64,000 nt of DNA from an uncultured Lachnospiraceae bacterium (GTDB lineage: Bacteria; Bacillota; Clostridia; Lachnospirales; Lachnospiraceae). The notes under the pieces were generated by a model. The model was not told where the DNA came from. It was given only the letters and a program-made list of their open reading frames with translations, and did not search any database. A program made the translations under genes and the position numbers. The stretch spans positions 1 to 64,000 of the forward strand of contig CAJTXP010000019.1 in NCBI GenBank assembly GCA_910583615.1, in the 5' to 3' direction. Shown in pieces: positions 44,843 through 52,503 of this stretch; the stretch's first letter is position 1; every line of letters starts with the position of its first letter.

Positions 44843-45328
44843 ATGATAATAGAGACTGATTATGGTACTGTAGATTACAGTGAGAAAGATCTTATCACTT
44901 TTTCCGACGGACTTTTTGGTTTTCCTGATCTGAAAAGATACCTCCTTTTAAGTCTTGATGAGGAAGCTGAAGATAATCTGATGCTTGTGATGATATCCGT
45001 TGACGAGCCCCGAATAGGCTTTGTAATTGTCAATCCGCTTTTTCTCTGTCCGGATTATGCTCCTGTACTGACACCAGAGGAACTTGCATGCCTGGGCGTA
45101 AAGGATAACGACGAACTTGCCTATTACGCCATCTGCTCCATGCGCAGCAATTATCTGGACAATACAGTAAATCTCAAGTGCCCTGTAGTCATCAATCCAG
45201 AGACACACTGCGGGATTCAGGTAATTCTGGAAAATTCTTCTTATGATTATCGTCATGAAATGCGTTCCTTTCCTGCAGTCGTTGATTCTGCATATGCTGA
45301 GGATGAAGGAGCGAATGAAACATGCTGA
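44843..45328 (+). CDS. fliW: Flagellar assembly factor FliW
   Basis: A 161-residue protein from the ATG at 44843, with AGGAG upstream (a GTG at 44831 overlaps that site and is unlikely). FliW binds flagellin and, when free, binds CsrA to relieve its repression of flagellin translation. Signatures are ITFSDGLFGFPDLKRYLLL, VNPLFLCPDYAP and NLKCPVVINPETHCGIQVIL. It overlaps csrA by seven bases, the conserved partner arrangement. Confidence 0.94.
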   Translation: MIIETDYGTVDYSEKDLITFSDGLFGFPDLKRYLLLSLDEEAEDNLMLVMISVDEPRIGFVIVNPLFLCPDYAPVLTPEELACLGVKDNDELAYYAICSMRSNYLDNTVNLKCPVVINPETHCGIQVILENSSYDYRHEMRSFPAVVDSAYAEDEGANETC

Positions 45329-45579
45329 TACTTCGACGTAAAAAAAATGAAAGTCTTTTGATTGGCGATAACATTCGCATTACGATTGTGGATTGTGCTG
45401 GTGACGGCGTCCGGCTTGCGATCGACGCACCAAAACAGATCTCCATTTTACGGGAAGAATTATCAGAGGCCGAGCAAAGCAATAAAACGGCTCTGGCTCC
45501 CGGCGCTGATTCTGTACTCATGCTTCAATCTATTTTAAAGCATAAACATGATACGGAAAAGAACCACGAACAAAAATAG
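45322..45579 (+). CDS. csrA: RNA-binding post-transcriptional regulator CsrA
   Basis: An 85-residue CsrA. MLILRRKKNESLLIGDNIRI at the start and VRLAIDAPKQISILREELS carry the conserved RNA-binding Arg residues. The C-terminal tail after residue 55 is about 20 residues longer than the usual 61-residue E. coli protein, as in other clostridia. Partner FliW is encoded immediately upstream. CsrA represses flagellin translation. A strong terminator follows. Confidence 0.95.
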   Translation: MLILRRKKNESLLIGDNIRITIVDCAGDGVRLAIDAPKQISILREELSEAEQSNKTALAPGADSVLMLQSILKHKHDTEKNHEQK

Positions 45580-45587
45580 AATCATTC

Positions 45588-45619
45588 AGGGCTTTGTAAT
45601 CAATCGATTACAAAGCCCT
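45588..45619 (+). terminator. Intrinsic terminator after csrA
   Basis: AGGGCTTTGTAATC and GATTACAAAGCCCT form a 14-bp perfect stem around a four-base loop, followed by CTCTTTTTG. It ends the flgM-csrA group and lies between convergent genes, so it may also stop the minus-strand fliD group. Confidence 0.85.
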
Positions 45620-45635
45620 CTCTTTTTGCACTTTA

Positions 45636-46808
45636 TCATCTCTTCATAATTCTTATAAGCAGTCTGATTCCTCTGGACACCCAAAAAACAGGGAGCAATA
45701 CCGGCAGTTTTTCCAGTATCGGATAGATAGAAGCCATATAATGGTAGTCTGGAAAAATCCACCTGAGAACCCGCATAGCACTTTCAAAGCGCTCTTTCAT
45801 TTTTGCCTTCAGCTGGCGAATTCGTTCCCCTTTTTTCTCCTTTTCCAGTTCCTTTCGGACACTCTTCTCCAACTTCAACGCCTGGCTGTCAGTTTCATGA
45901 TTGATTATGCCTCTTGTGAGCAGCCGCTCCTCCAGAATATCATATACTGACATGTCCTCCGGCAATCCATCATAATAAGTATCCTTTCGATCGCCAAACC
46001 ACATATATGAAATCCGAAGAAGCTTTTCTGCCAGCCCGTCTATTTCAAAATCCTTCAATCTCTTCTGTACCGCATCCATACGGATCCGGTCCCGGAAGGT
46101 CTTATGAAAAACCTGCAGTTCAATAATTTCCCGCATGGTCACTTCATCCGTCACGTAACGATATGCAGCTGATGCCATACGGTAAACAAATTCACTTTCT
46201 ACTGACAGAGCATGGATCCGCTTATAGCCTTCTCTTTCGCAGGCACTCTCCACCAATCTGCGCATTTCTTTGATATATCTGGCGGCCCGAAAAGGAAACG
46301 CATAGTACAATTCTACAGGAATTGCAGAAATTCTGGAAAAACGCTCTCCCGTTCCTTCATATGTCGCCTCTACTTCATAACCAAGATCAATCAGATAACC
46401 TTTTGCCAGAGTATAGCTTCCTTCATCCAGATAAATCCGAAGGGGGCTTGTATCCGCCGCCTCCGGAATCCGATAAAATTCGCGAACGATCTCTGAAGTA
46501 AGTACGGTACATGAGATATTGCGCGCATCCAGCCATGCCAGTACTTCTTGAATTGATTCTTTATAATTTTCGCCAAACTGCAGAGACTCCTGATATCTGC
46601 CAAAAAAGCGTTCCCGCCACCTTTCAGGCACGGATTCACTGTAGCCAAGAATTGCCAGATAAACAATATTGGCTACTTTATGATAATCTGCAATACGATA
46701 CATTCTCTCCCAGTCAATACGGTTAAAATTCACATGCAGCTCATTCTGGCGAATGATCGAGGACACAATTCCAACCAGGGAACGTCCATCAAACAGCAAT
46801 TGATTCAT
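45636..46808 (-). CDS. Degenerate nucleotidyltransferase-family protein (NTP_transf_5-like)
   Basis: A 390-residue protein resembling the NTP_transf_5 family: a helical N-terminus (DWERMYRIADYHKVANIVYL), then LAWLDARNISCTVLTSEIVRE, and PLRIYLDEGSYTLAKGYLID where active members have a GDIDLLV-type metal site. The catalytic Asp pair is not obvious, so activity is doubtful. A C-terminal amphipathic region ends in a hydrophobic and basic segment (VLLPVFWVSRGIRLLIRIMK) that may bind membrane. It is last in the fliD-fliS group. Such proteins are often found in polysaccharide clusters. Confidence 0.62.
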   Translation of the reverse strand: MNQLLFDGRSLVGIVSSIIRQNELHVNFNRIDWERMYRIADYHKVANIVYLAILGYSESVPERWRERFFGRYQESLQFGENYKESIQEVLAWLDARNISCTVLTSEIVREFYRIPEAADTSPLRIYLDEGSYTLAKGYLIDLGYEVEATYEGTGERFSRISAIPVELYYAFPFRAARYIKEMRRLVESACEREGYKRIHALSVESEFVYRMASAAYRYVTDEVTMREIIELQVFHKTFRDRIRMDAVQKRLKDFEIDGLAEKLLRISYMWFGDRKDTYYDGLPEDMSVYDILEERLLTRGIINHETDSQALKLEKSVRKELEKEKKGERIRQLKAKMKERFESAMRVLRWIFPDYHYMASIYPILEKLPVLLPVFWVSRGIRLLIRIMKR

Positions 46809-46825
46809 AGCTCTCCTGCACCCGT

Positions 46826-47239
46826 TTACCGGATCCCTGATCCGTAAAATGACTCTTTACCGGCTGCCCTTCGGTTCAGTCTTTCATCGACCGTACGCAG
46901 CCTGTCGATCACAGCCTGGGTCTTCCTCCTGATCTCATAGATTTTCTTTTCTTCCGGATTCTCTCCGACAGCTTCCTCCGGATCTGACTGAATCAGCATA
47001 CGTATTTTCCGAAGCGCATCCTTTCCAATACTACTCATCTGCCAGATCTCATTGGTACACTCGTCAAATCCGGCCATTTCACCTGCACGCATCTGAAGAA
47101 TCAAGGAAACTGACACATCATCACTGCGGTCCATGGCTTCTGCCAGTTCACCTGTCAATCGGTCAATCTCCCGCATATAGTTATAGCGTCTTTGAAAAAG
47201 GATCATTACCTTTCCCATATCCAGCCCTGTTTCTGCCAT
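46826..47239 (-). CDS. FliT-like flagellar chaperone or unknown helical flagellar protein
   Basis: A 137-residue helical protein rich in charged residues (RRYNYMREIDRLTGELAEAM, then KIYEIRRKTQAVIDRLRTVD). It follows the two fliS genes by three bases, the place where fliT or a similar chaperone commonly sits. The similarity is general, not motif-based, so the assignment rests on size, helical character and position. A role in export of FliD or of another axial protein is inferred. Confidence 0.55.
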   Translation of the reverse strand: MAETGLDMGKVMILFQRRYNYMREIDRLTGELAEAMDRSDDVSVSLILQMRAGEMAGFDECTNEIWQMSSIGKDALRKIRMLIQSDPEEAVGENPEEKKIYEIRRKTQAVIDRLRTVDERLNRRAAGKESFYGSGIR

Positions 47240-47242
47240 ATA

Positions 47243-47647
47243 TTATCCTCTTACTTCTCTCTGCATCGGTATACGTGTGTCCGTCACCTGTCTGCTTGCA
47301 CTGTCAAAAGCTTCCCGCAGCTCAGAAAGAATGTGGCGAATGCGCCCAATCTCATCCAGTCTCCTTTCTCTTCCTGCTCTCACCACGCTGATATCATAAA
47401 TAAGATATTCATAAATTCTCTTCAAATCCCAGCTGATTTTATACTCCATATTCAGGATCTCTATCAAATAACGTATAATCCTTGAGGTTCGTTTCATACA
47501 GTCATCAAAATCATTATAATCCTTTTCCTTTAATGACTGTTCCGCTCTTGTAAGGCGTTTAATGCTCTCGTCAAATAAAAGCAGTAAAAGTTCCCCATTT
47601 GACATAGAATAAATACTCTTCTCTTTATATTTACTGTATCCGTTCAT
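47243..47647 (-). CDS. fliS: Flagellin export chaperone FliS, second copy
   Basis: A 134-residue FliS: YSMSNGELLLLLFDESIKRL near the start, DCMKRTSRIIRYLIEILNME and LKRIYEYLIYDISVVRAGRE in the core. FliS binds the flagellin C-terminus to prevent polymerisation before export. It is the second of two tandem paralogues and overlaps the first by four bases. The C-terminal half (EIGRIRHILSELREAF) is nearly identical to the first copy, while the N-terminal third has diverged. Confidence 0.92.
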   Translation of the reverse strand: MNGYSKYKEKSIYSMSNGELLLLLFDESIKRLTRAEQSLKEKDYNDFDDCMKRTSRIIRYLIEILNMEYKISWDLKRIYEYLIYDISVVRAGRERRLDEIGRIRHILSELREAFDSASRQVTDTRIPMQREVRG

Positions 47648-48039
47648 CTGATCCCTTCCTCAACTTTTTCTTTCTCTACCTGTTTGCCAGCGCCTTCAAA
47701 TCCCTCACGCAGTTCAGAAAGTATATGGCGAATACGCCCGATCTCATCCCGTCTGCTCTCTTTTCCGGCTTTTACGACACTGATATCATAAATAAGATAC
47801 TCATAGATTCGCTTTAAGTCGCCGCTGACCGAATAATTCATATCAAGAATATCCTTCAAATAGCGGACAATCTGAGATACGCGCTGCATACAATCATTAA
47901 ATTCTTCATAGTTCTTCTCTTCCAGCAGCCGTTCTCCCTTTGTAAGACGTTCCATTGCTTCATCATACAAAAGCAGCAAAAGCTCCGGACCTGACATGGA
48001 TTTAATATCTTCTTCACTGTAATTTTTATTTTCGCTCAT
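47644..48039 (-). CDS. fliS: Flagellin export chaperone FliS, first copy
   Basis: A 131-residue FliS with the same core as its neighbour: SMSGPELLLLLYDEAMERL, DCMQRVSQIVRYLKDILDMN, LKRIYEYLIYDISVVKAG. Both copies keep the conserved leucine-rich first helix and look functional. It follows fliD after a 71-base gap that contains a strong hairpin. Two copies may serve two flagellins or a flagellin and another client. Confidence 0.92.
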   Translation of the reverse strand: MSENKNYSEEDIKSMSGPELLLLLYDEAMERLTKGERLLEEKNYEEFNDCMQRVSQIVRYLKDILDMNYSVSGDLKRIYEYLIYDISVVKAGKESRRDEIGRIRHILSELREGFEGAGKQVEKEKVEEGIR

Positions 48040-48066
48040 CTAAAACCTTCCTCCTGAAATTTTTTT

Positions 48067-48098
48067 CTGCCGTCCTGTCTTAACCGACAGGACGGCAG
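48067..48098. repeat. Perfect hairpin between fliD and fliS
   Basis: CTGCCGTCCTGTC (48067-48079) pairs perfectly with GACAGGACGGCAG (48086-48098) around a six-base loop. On the minus strand it is followed by A residues rather than T residues, so it does not look like a terminator for fliD. It may protect the fliD mRNA 3' end or set the fliD:fliS ratio. Confidence 0.75.
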
Positions 48099-48110
48099 CA
48101 ATCTTTAATA

Positions 48111-50813
48111 TCAGCCCGAGATCTGTGAAAGATAACTTGACTGGCTGTTAAACTGATTAATCATGCCCTCCATATACGTAAACTGTGAAATATAACGTTC
48201 CTGCTGCATCTTCAGCGTTTCCTTAAGACTTGCAAGTGTCTCATTCATAGTTTTAAGCTGCGTATAAATCTGATTATCCACAAGCGTTGTCGCCTTTTTC
48301 GAAGTTCCTGCTATCTCGATCAAAGCACCGTAACTGCCCTTGGATCCATCGCTGGCATTTTTGGAAGCATAACGGGTGGCATACGGTGTAAACGCCTCAT
48401 CTACAACTGTAGCCAGACCTTTTGTCACATTCCCGCCGCCTGTAATAATATTCGACACCAGTTCGGGATCACTGTTCATCGCATTTTTGAAAGCAGTCTC
48501 ATTGAAGACAAGGGTTCCTCCATCCAGATAATCATCTGAATATGTAATTCCAATCTTTTCAAGATCGGCGTAATCAACCCCATTACTCATCAGTGCAGAG
48601 AAGATTCCCTGAATATCCGTGCTGAGACCGCGCATGGTAGAATCACCATATAAGATTCCCTCTTTTGCCTTCGCCTCCCACTTTTCAATCTCCTCACTGG
48701 TCATCTCTGCTTTCTGTGCATCCGTCAGCACACCATAGCTGTTATCCGGACGGGTAGTAATCTGCTTGTTGATCTCTTTCGCCAGTTCATTGAACGCTTC
48801 AACAAACTCTTTCACTCTTTCGGTCGTACCATCTACATCGGCTGCCGCACTGAAAGTAACTGCTGCAGATGTGTCCGGCTTCCATTCTTTGTTATATACC
48901 AGATCATATCCGCCCGCACCGTTTTCCGTAACACGATTGCCTTTATAGTTAACCAGGTTTCCATCCGCATCCTTGTATATCTCGCTGCTGAGAGTCTTAT
49001 CGCCCTGTACTTCCGTGCCATCCTCCTTATAAAAGATTCTTTCACCGGTCATACCATCAACCTTAAAATTACCCTCTAACGGTTCTGTGTCATCATATTT
49101 TCCGCCAAATACACCCGATACCGTAACATTCAGACCTTCCAGATCAAATGTATTGGAAGAACGGTCCAGAGTCACATCTCCGCTGCCATAGTTGACAGTA
49201 ATCACCGCATTCTGCCCCTCCTTAAAACCGGTTCCATCTGCCCGGCCAAAAAGCTTTTCCGCCAGATCGGACCCCAGCTCAATCTTTCTGCCCTTTCCGG
49301 TTTCACTGGATACCAGCATAAACTGACCTGAAGTATCTGAATAGGTTGCTTTTACTCCTGCATCTGAAGCATTGATCTGAGACAGAATATCTCTGATGCT
49401 GCTGTCTGCCGTAAGTCCTTTTATTTTTACACCATTGATCACAAGATCCAGTTCACCGTCCGATACATATGCATCCGTGTCATTTCCCAGCTTTCCTTTC
49501 AAAGCAGACTGGGTCAGTTTTCCATCCAGGTTCACTTTACTGGATTCTCCATTTGCAATACCCAGATTATGCAGAAGCTCTGTGTTGCCGGATGTTATGG
49601 ATACCGTACTGGATGTACCAGATGCGCTGTCGTTTCTTGCAGTAAAAGAAAGTCCGTCAGCACCGACAGTAACTGTAACTGCACCTTCTCCAAATGCATG
49701 ATTCAGACGTTTTTGCAGATTATCCGCAAAGTCATCCATGCTTGTAATGTTCTTCGCTTCTTCTTCTGTAACCAGTACAATGTCTTTTTTATTTCCGTCA
49801 TAGTTAAACGTCAGCTTCTGTCCCGTCATATACTCAAGCGCTGTTGGTCTGTTAAAAGCGCTGTCATTAAAGCTGACTGTCTGTTTGTCTCTGAAATCAG
49901 TAAGCGAAATTCCCTTCGATGTTGCTCCGGAGTCCGCTCCCGTATCCTCATATCCCAGCGCCTTTAATGCTGTAGAATTATTTCTGATTCCAATGCCTGT
50001 GGCTGAAGCACCTGCCTTTTCCTGAATGGTTATGCCGACTGCATTATTTGATGCGTCACGTTTCACAACAAACTCAACGGACTCGGAAAGCTTTGATTCT
50101 CCAACGCTTAACTCATTGCTTTCCATCATCTCGTTCAGCTGTTTTGACAGCCTGGTATAGAATTCTTCGTCCGTCTCCGTCTCTGCTTTCATGTAGTTGA
50201 TCGTTCTGGTCTCTGTTTTATTCTCTGCATCATTCCTGTATTCATAGGAACCGGCAAATGTGAACGTTGTCTCGTTGCTGGCAGTCCCATCACTGTTATA
50301 AATACCGAATACAAGCTGTGTTCCCTCCAAGCTGGAAGATACCCATTCAGTGTCCAGATCCTTCAGATTCGTCTGAAGCGCTGCACTAAATGAATCCGAC
50401 TCCCGCATGGATGACGTTGCCAGCTGTCTGACAGAAGTAATTGACAGATTATCCGCCAGTTCTGACGTTCCGGTTGCCTTGACAAAACAGGTTGACTCAT
50501 CCCTTCCATGGACAGTGATTACGTTCTTGTCAAAAATGGTGGAATCTACCAGACTCTTCCCTGAAGAGTAGCTGAGATAATTATCCGACAGATCCAGAAT
50601 CTTGTCTGTAATGCTCTGATAGGCCCCCTGCTTCCACTCCAGCTTGGTAATCGCCGCCTGCTGAGCTATTACCCTGTTATTGGCGTGCTGCGTCATCGCC
50701 TCGATAATGGAATCCCGGTCAATGCCGGACACCATGCCTCCGAATCCTCTCAAAGAAGTATTGCCCAGACTGTTTGCACCTGATACGCTGTTTGTACTTG
50801 ATAAACTTGCCAT
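48111..50813 (-). CDS. fliD: Flagellar filament cap protein FliD
   Basis: A 900-residue capping protein, considerably longer than the 450-550 residues of many FliD proteins. The N-terminal FliD_N domain reads LRGFGGMVSGIDRDSIIEAM and ITKLEWKQGAYQSITDKIL; the C-terminal FliD_C includes VKEFVEAFNELAKEINKQIT, LEKIGITYSDDYLDGGTLVF, and a final coiled coil (ERYISQFTYMEGMINQFNSQ). The extra length lies in the centre (about 200-650), probably surface-exposed cap domains. A sigma-28-like promoter is 125 bases upstream. fliS follows. Confidence 0.94.
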   Translation of the reverse strand: MASLSSTNSVSGANSLGNTSLRGFGGMVSGIDRDSIIEAMTQHANNRVIAQQAAITKLEWKQGAYQSITDKILDLSDNYLSYSSGKSLVDSTIFDKNVITVHGRDESTCFVKATGTSELADNLSITSVRQLATSSMRESDSFSAALQTNLKDLDTEWVSSSLEGTQLVFGIYNSDGTASNETTFTFAGSYEYRNDAENKTETRTINYMKAETETDEEFYTRLSKQLNEMMESNELSVGESKLSESVEFVVKRDASNNAVGITIQEKAGASATGIGIRNNSTALKALGYEDTGADSGATSKGISLTDFRDKQTVSFNDSAFNRPTALEYMTGQKLTFNYDGNKKDIVLVTEEEAKNITSMDDFADNLQKRLNHAFGEGAVTVTVGADGLSFTARNDSASGTSSTVSITSGNTELLHNLGIANGESSKVNLDGKLTQSALKGKLGNDTDAYVSDGELDLVINGVKIKGLTADSSIRDILSQINASDAGVKATYSDTSGQFMLVSSETGKGRKIELGSDLAEKLFGRADGTGFKEGQNAVITVNYGSGDVTLDRSSNTFDLEGLNVTVSGVFGGKYDDTEPLEGNFKVDGMTGERIFYKEDGTEVQGDKTLSSEIYKDADGNLVNYKGNRVTENGAGGYDLVYNKEWKPDTSAAVTFSAAADVDGTTERVKEFVEAFNELAKEINKQITTRPDNSYGVLTDAQKAEMTSEEIEKWEAKAKEGILYGDSTMRGLSTDIQGIFSALMSNGVDYADLEKIGITYSDDYLDGGTLVFNETAFKNAMNSDPELVSNIITGGGNVTKGLATVVDEAFTPYATRYASKNASDGSKGSYGALIEIAGTSKKATTLVDNQIYTQLKTMNETLASLKETLKMQQERYISQFTYMEGMINQFNSQSSYLSQISG

Positions 50814-50906
50814 TCTCTCTATTCTCTCCTTTCACTCCATCTGCAGTTTACGGTTCTCTGAACTGTTCCTTCACAGATCATCCATAACTGCTCATGCTGT
50901 CATGCT

Positions 50907-50934
50907 TTGAAAAAAATCATTTTTTATCTATACT
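50907..50934 (+). promoter_or_regulatory. Candidate sigma-A promoter of the parA-comFB pair
   Basis: TTGAAA (50907-50912) and TATACT (50929-50934), 16 bases apart, point toward the ParA-type gene 79 bases downstream. It overlaps the region of the divergent fliD promoter, so the two transcripts may interfere. Confidence 0.5.
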
Positions 50935-50937
50935 TAT

Positions 50938-50964
50938 TTATCGACGTGTTGTATAATATTATTA
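50938..50964 (-). promoter_or_regulatory. Sigma-28-like promoter of fliD
   Basis: On the minus strand, TAAT (50961-50964), 15 bases, then GTCGATAA (50938-50945), one change from the flagellar -10 box GCCGATAA. It serves fliD, fliS, fliS and the genes behind them. Confidence 0.55.
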
Positions 50965-51012
50965 ATACTTTGAAAAATCATTTTTATATTCTTTCACTTT
51001 GGAGGTACCGTT

Positions 51013-51807
51013 TTGGCTACTATAATTACAGTTTCAAACCAGAAGGGCGGGGTAGGGAAGACTACTACATCTGCTGCTCTGGCCTCCGGAATCGCACTGA
51101 CAGGCAAAAACGTCCTTGGAATCGATCTGGATCCACAGGGCAATCTGGGATTCTGTCTGGGCGGCGGTACAGAGAACCGTTACACGATCCTGGATGTCTT
51201 AAACGGCTCTGTTCCGGTACAGGAAGCGCTGGTAGAGAGCGAAACCTGCGATCTTCTTGTCTCTGATATCAGCCTGAGCAGCAACGGTCTGGAGAGCATT
51301 CCCGGCAGACGGGAGTATATCCTGAAGAATGCCATTGCGCCTGTGATCAATGAATATGACTACGTGATCATTGATACCCCGCCTGCTCTGAACCTTTTGA
51401 CAGTCAATGCCTATGCCACTTCCGATCATCTGATCATTCCCATGGCTTCTGATATTCTCAGTCTGGTAGGACTTGCACAGTTGAAGGAAACCATTGAATC
51501 CGTACGCAGTACACTGAACCCGGAACTTCATGTTCTCGGAATTCTGCTCACCCGATTCAACCGGCGCACCCTTCTGGCACGCGACGTCCTGGATATGGCT
51601 ACACAGCTTGCTGTGCAGATTGACTCAAAAGTGTTTGAAACAAGAATCCGTCCCGGAGTAGCGATCGCAGAGGCGCCAGCCCACGGCGAAAGCATTTTCA
51701 CATACAATATCCACTCAGGAGCTGTACTGGACTATCTGGAATTTATCCGGGAAATCGCACCGGAAATTAACCTGGAACTAAAAAAGGAGGAGTCAGATAA
51801 TGGCTAA
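51013..51807 (+). CDS. ParA/MinD-family ATPase
   Basis: A 264-residue deviant Walker ATPase starting at TTG with GGAGG seven bases upstream. The P-loop NQKGGVGKTTTSAALA, LGIDLDPQGNLGF, and DYVIIDTPPALNLLTVNAYA are ParA signatures. Such ATPases dimerise on DNA or other surfaces and position plasmids, chromosomes, chemoreceptor arrays or flagella. No parB-like gene follows; instead a ComFB-domain gene overlaps its stop by eight bases. Placement beside fliD suggests a role in the motility apparatus rather than chromosome segregation. It is not FlhG, which sits next to flhF. Confidence 0.85.
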   Translation: MATIITVSNQKGGVGKTTTSAALASGIALTGKNVLGIDLDPQGNLGFCLGGGTENRYTILDVLNGSVPVQEALVESETCDLLVSDISLSSNGLESIPGRREYILKNAIAPVINEYDYVIIDTPPALNLLTVNAYATSDHLIIPMASDILSLVGLAQLKETIESVRSTLNPELHVLGILLTRFNRRTLLARDVLDMATQLAVQIDSKVFETRIRPGVAIAEAPAHGESIFTYNIHSGAVLDYLEFIREIAPEINLELKKEESDNG

Positions 51808-52411
51808 GAAAACAAATAAAACATCACATATACTGGATCTGCTGACCAACGGACCGGCTCCGGAGGCGGCTGCACCTAAAAAAGTTACGGTTGTAGACGA
51901 AGGAAGCCGCAGCGACAAACTTTCTCAGGACATCCTGAACAATCTTTCAGAGGAGCTGGAGAATGAGATCCTTCAGGAACCTGACGGGCAGCCTGTCCCC
52001 CCTGTCGACGCTCAGCCTCAGGCACCGGTGCAGATACCGCGTACAGCATCTGCCCAGAACAGCCCGCAGGCAGATACAGCCCCCGTCGAAGAACTGGATA
52101 TTGAACTGGAGAATCTGATAGAAGAAGATGATTCGGAAGAATACCGTTTTGTCAACGTGATGGAAGAACTGCTCAAACAACAGGATCTGGAGGGCACCAT
52201 GAAACGGTTCAATGTATGCACCTGTCCGCGCTGCAATGCGGATGTCCGTGCATTGACGCTGACCGCGCTCCCTGCCAAATATGTGGTGATCGGACAGAAT
52301 TCCATGTCTCCTGTACTCAATTATTATCAGAATAAATTTAAGATCCATATGTTGACCGCACTGAACAAAGCGTGCAACACAGTACGGGAGAGACCGCATC
52401 ATAAGAGATAA
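51800..52411 (+). CDS. ComFB-domain protein, partner of the ParA-type ATPase
   Basis: A 203-residue protein. The N-terminus (KTSHILDLLTNG) is followed by a Pro/Gln/Glu-rich disordered stretch (about residues 55-115) and a C-terminal ComFB domain: YRFVNVMEELLKQQDLEGTM, then VCTCPRCNADVRALTLTALPAKYV with a CxCxxC metal-type motif. ComFB domains bind cyclic dinucleotides in cyanobacteria; here binding is untested. The N-terminal segment could contact the ATPase. It overlaps the ParA gene by eight bases, so they are coupled. Confidence 0.82.
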   Translation: MAKKTNKTSHILDLLTNGPAPEAAAPKKVTVVDEGSRSDKLSQDILNNLSEELENEILQEPDGQPVPPVDAQPQAPVQIPRTASAQNSPQADTAPVEELDIELENLIEEDDSEEYRFVNVMEELLKQQDLEGTMKRFNVCTCPRCNADVRALTLTALPAKYVVIGQNSMSPVLNYYQNKFKIHMLTALNKACNTVRERPHHKR

Positions 52412-52425
52412 ATTCAAACAATATC

Positions 52426-52464
52426 AGGACAGCTGTTTGAAGTATGCTTTCAGGCAGCTGTCCT
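52426..52464. terminator. Bidirectional terminator hairpin
   Basis: AGGACAGCTG (52426-52435) and CAGCTGTCCT (52455-52464) form a perfect 10-bp stem with a 19-base loop, between the convergent ComFB and fucosyltransferase-like genes. The plus-strand tail is CTTTCATG, so T-runs are short on both sides. Confidence 0.55.
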
Positions 52465-52503
52465 CTTTCATGAAAGTACGAGTATATTTTTTCCTTCTTC
52501 CTG

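Noticed and set aside
48067..48098. Hairpin read as a rho-independent terminator of fliD
   Set aside because: On the fliD strand it is followed by A residues, not T residues, and fliS follows closely.
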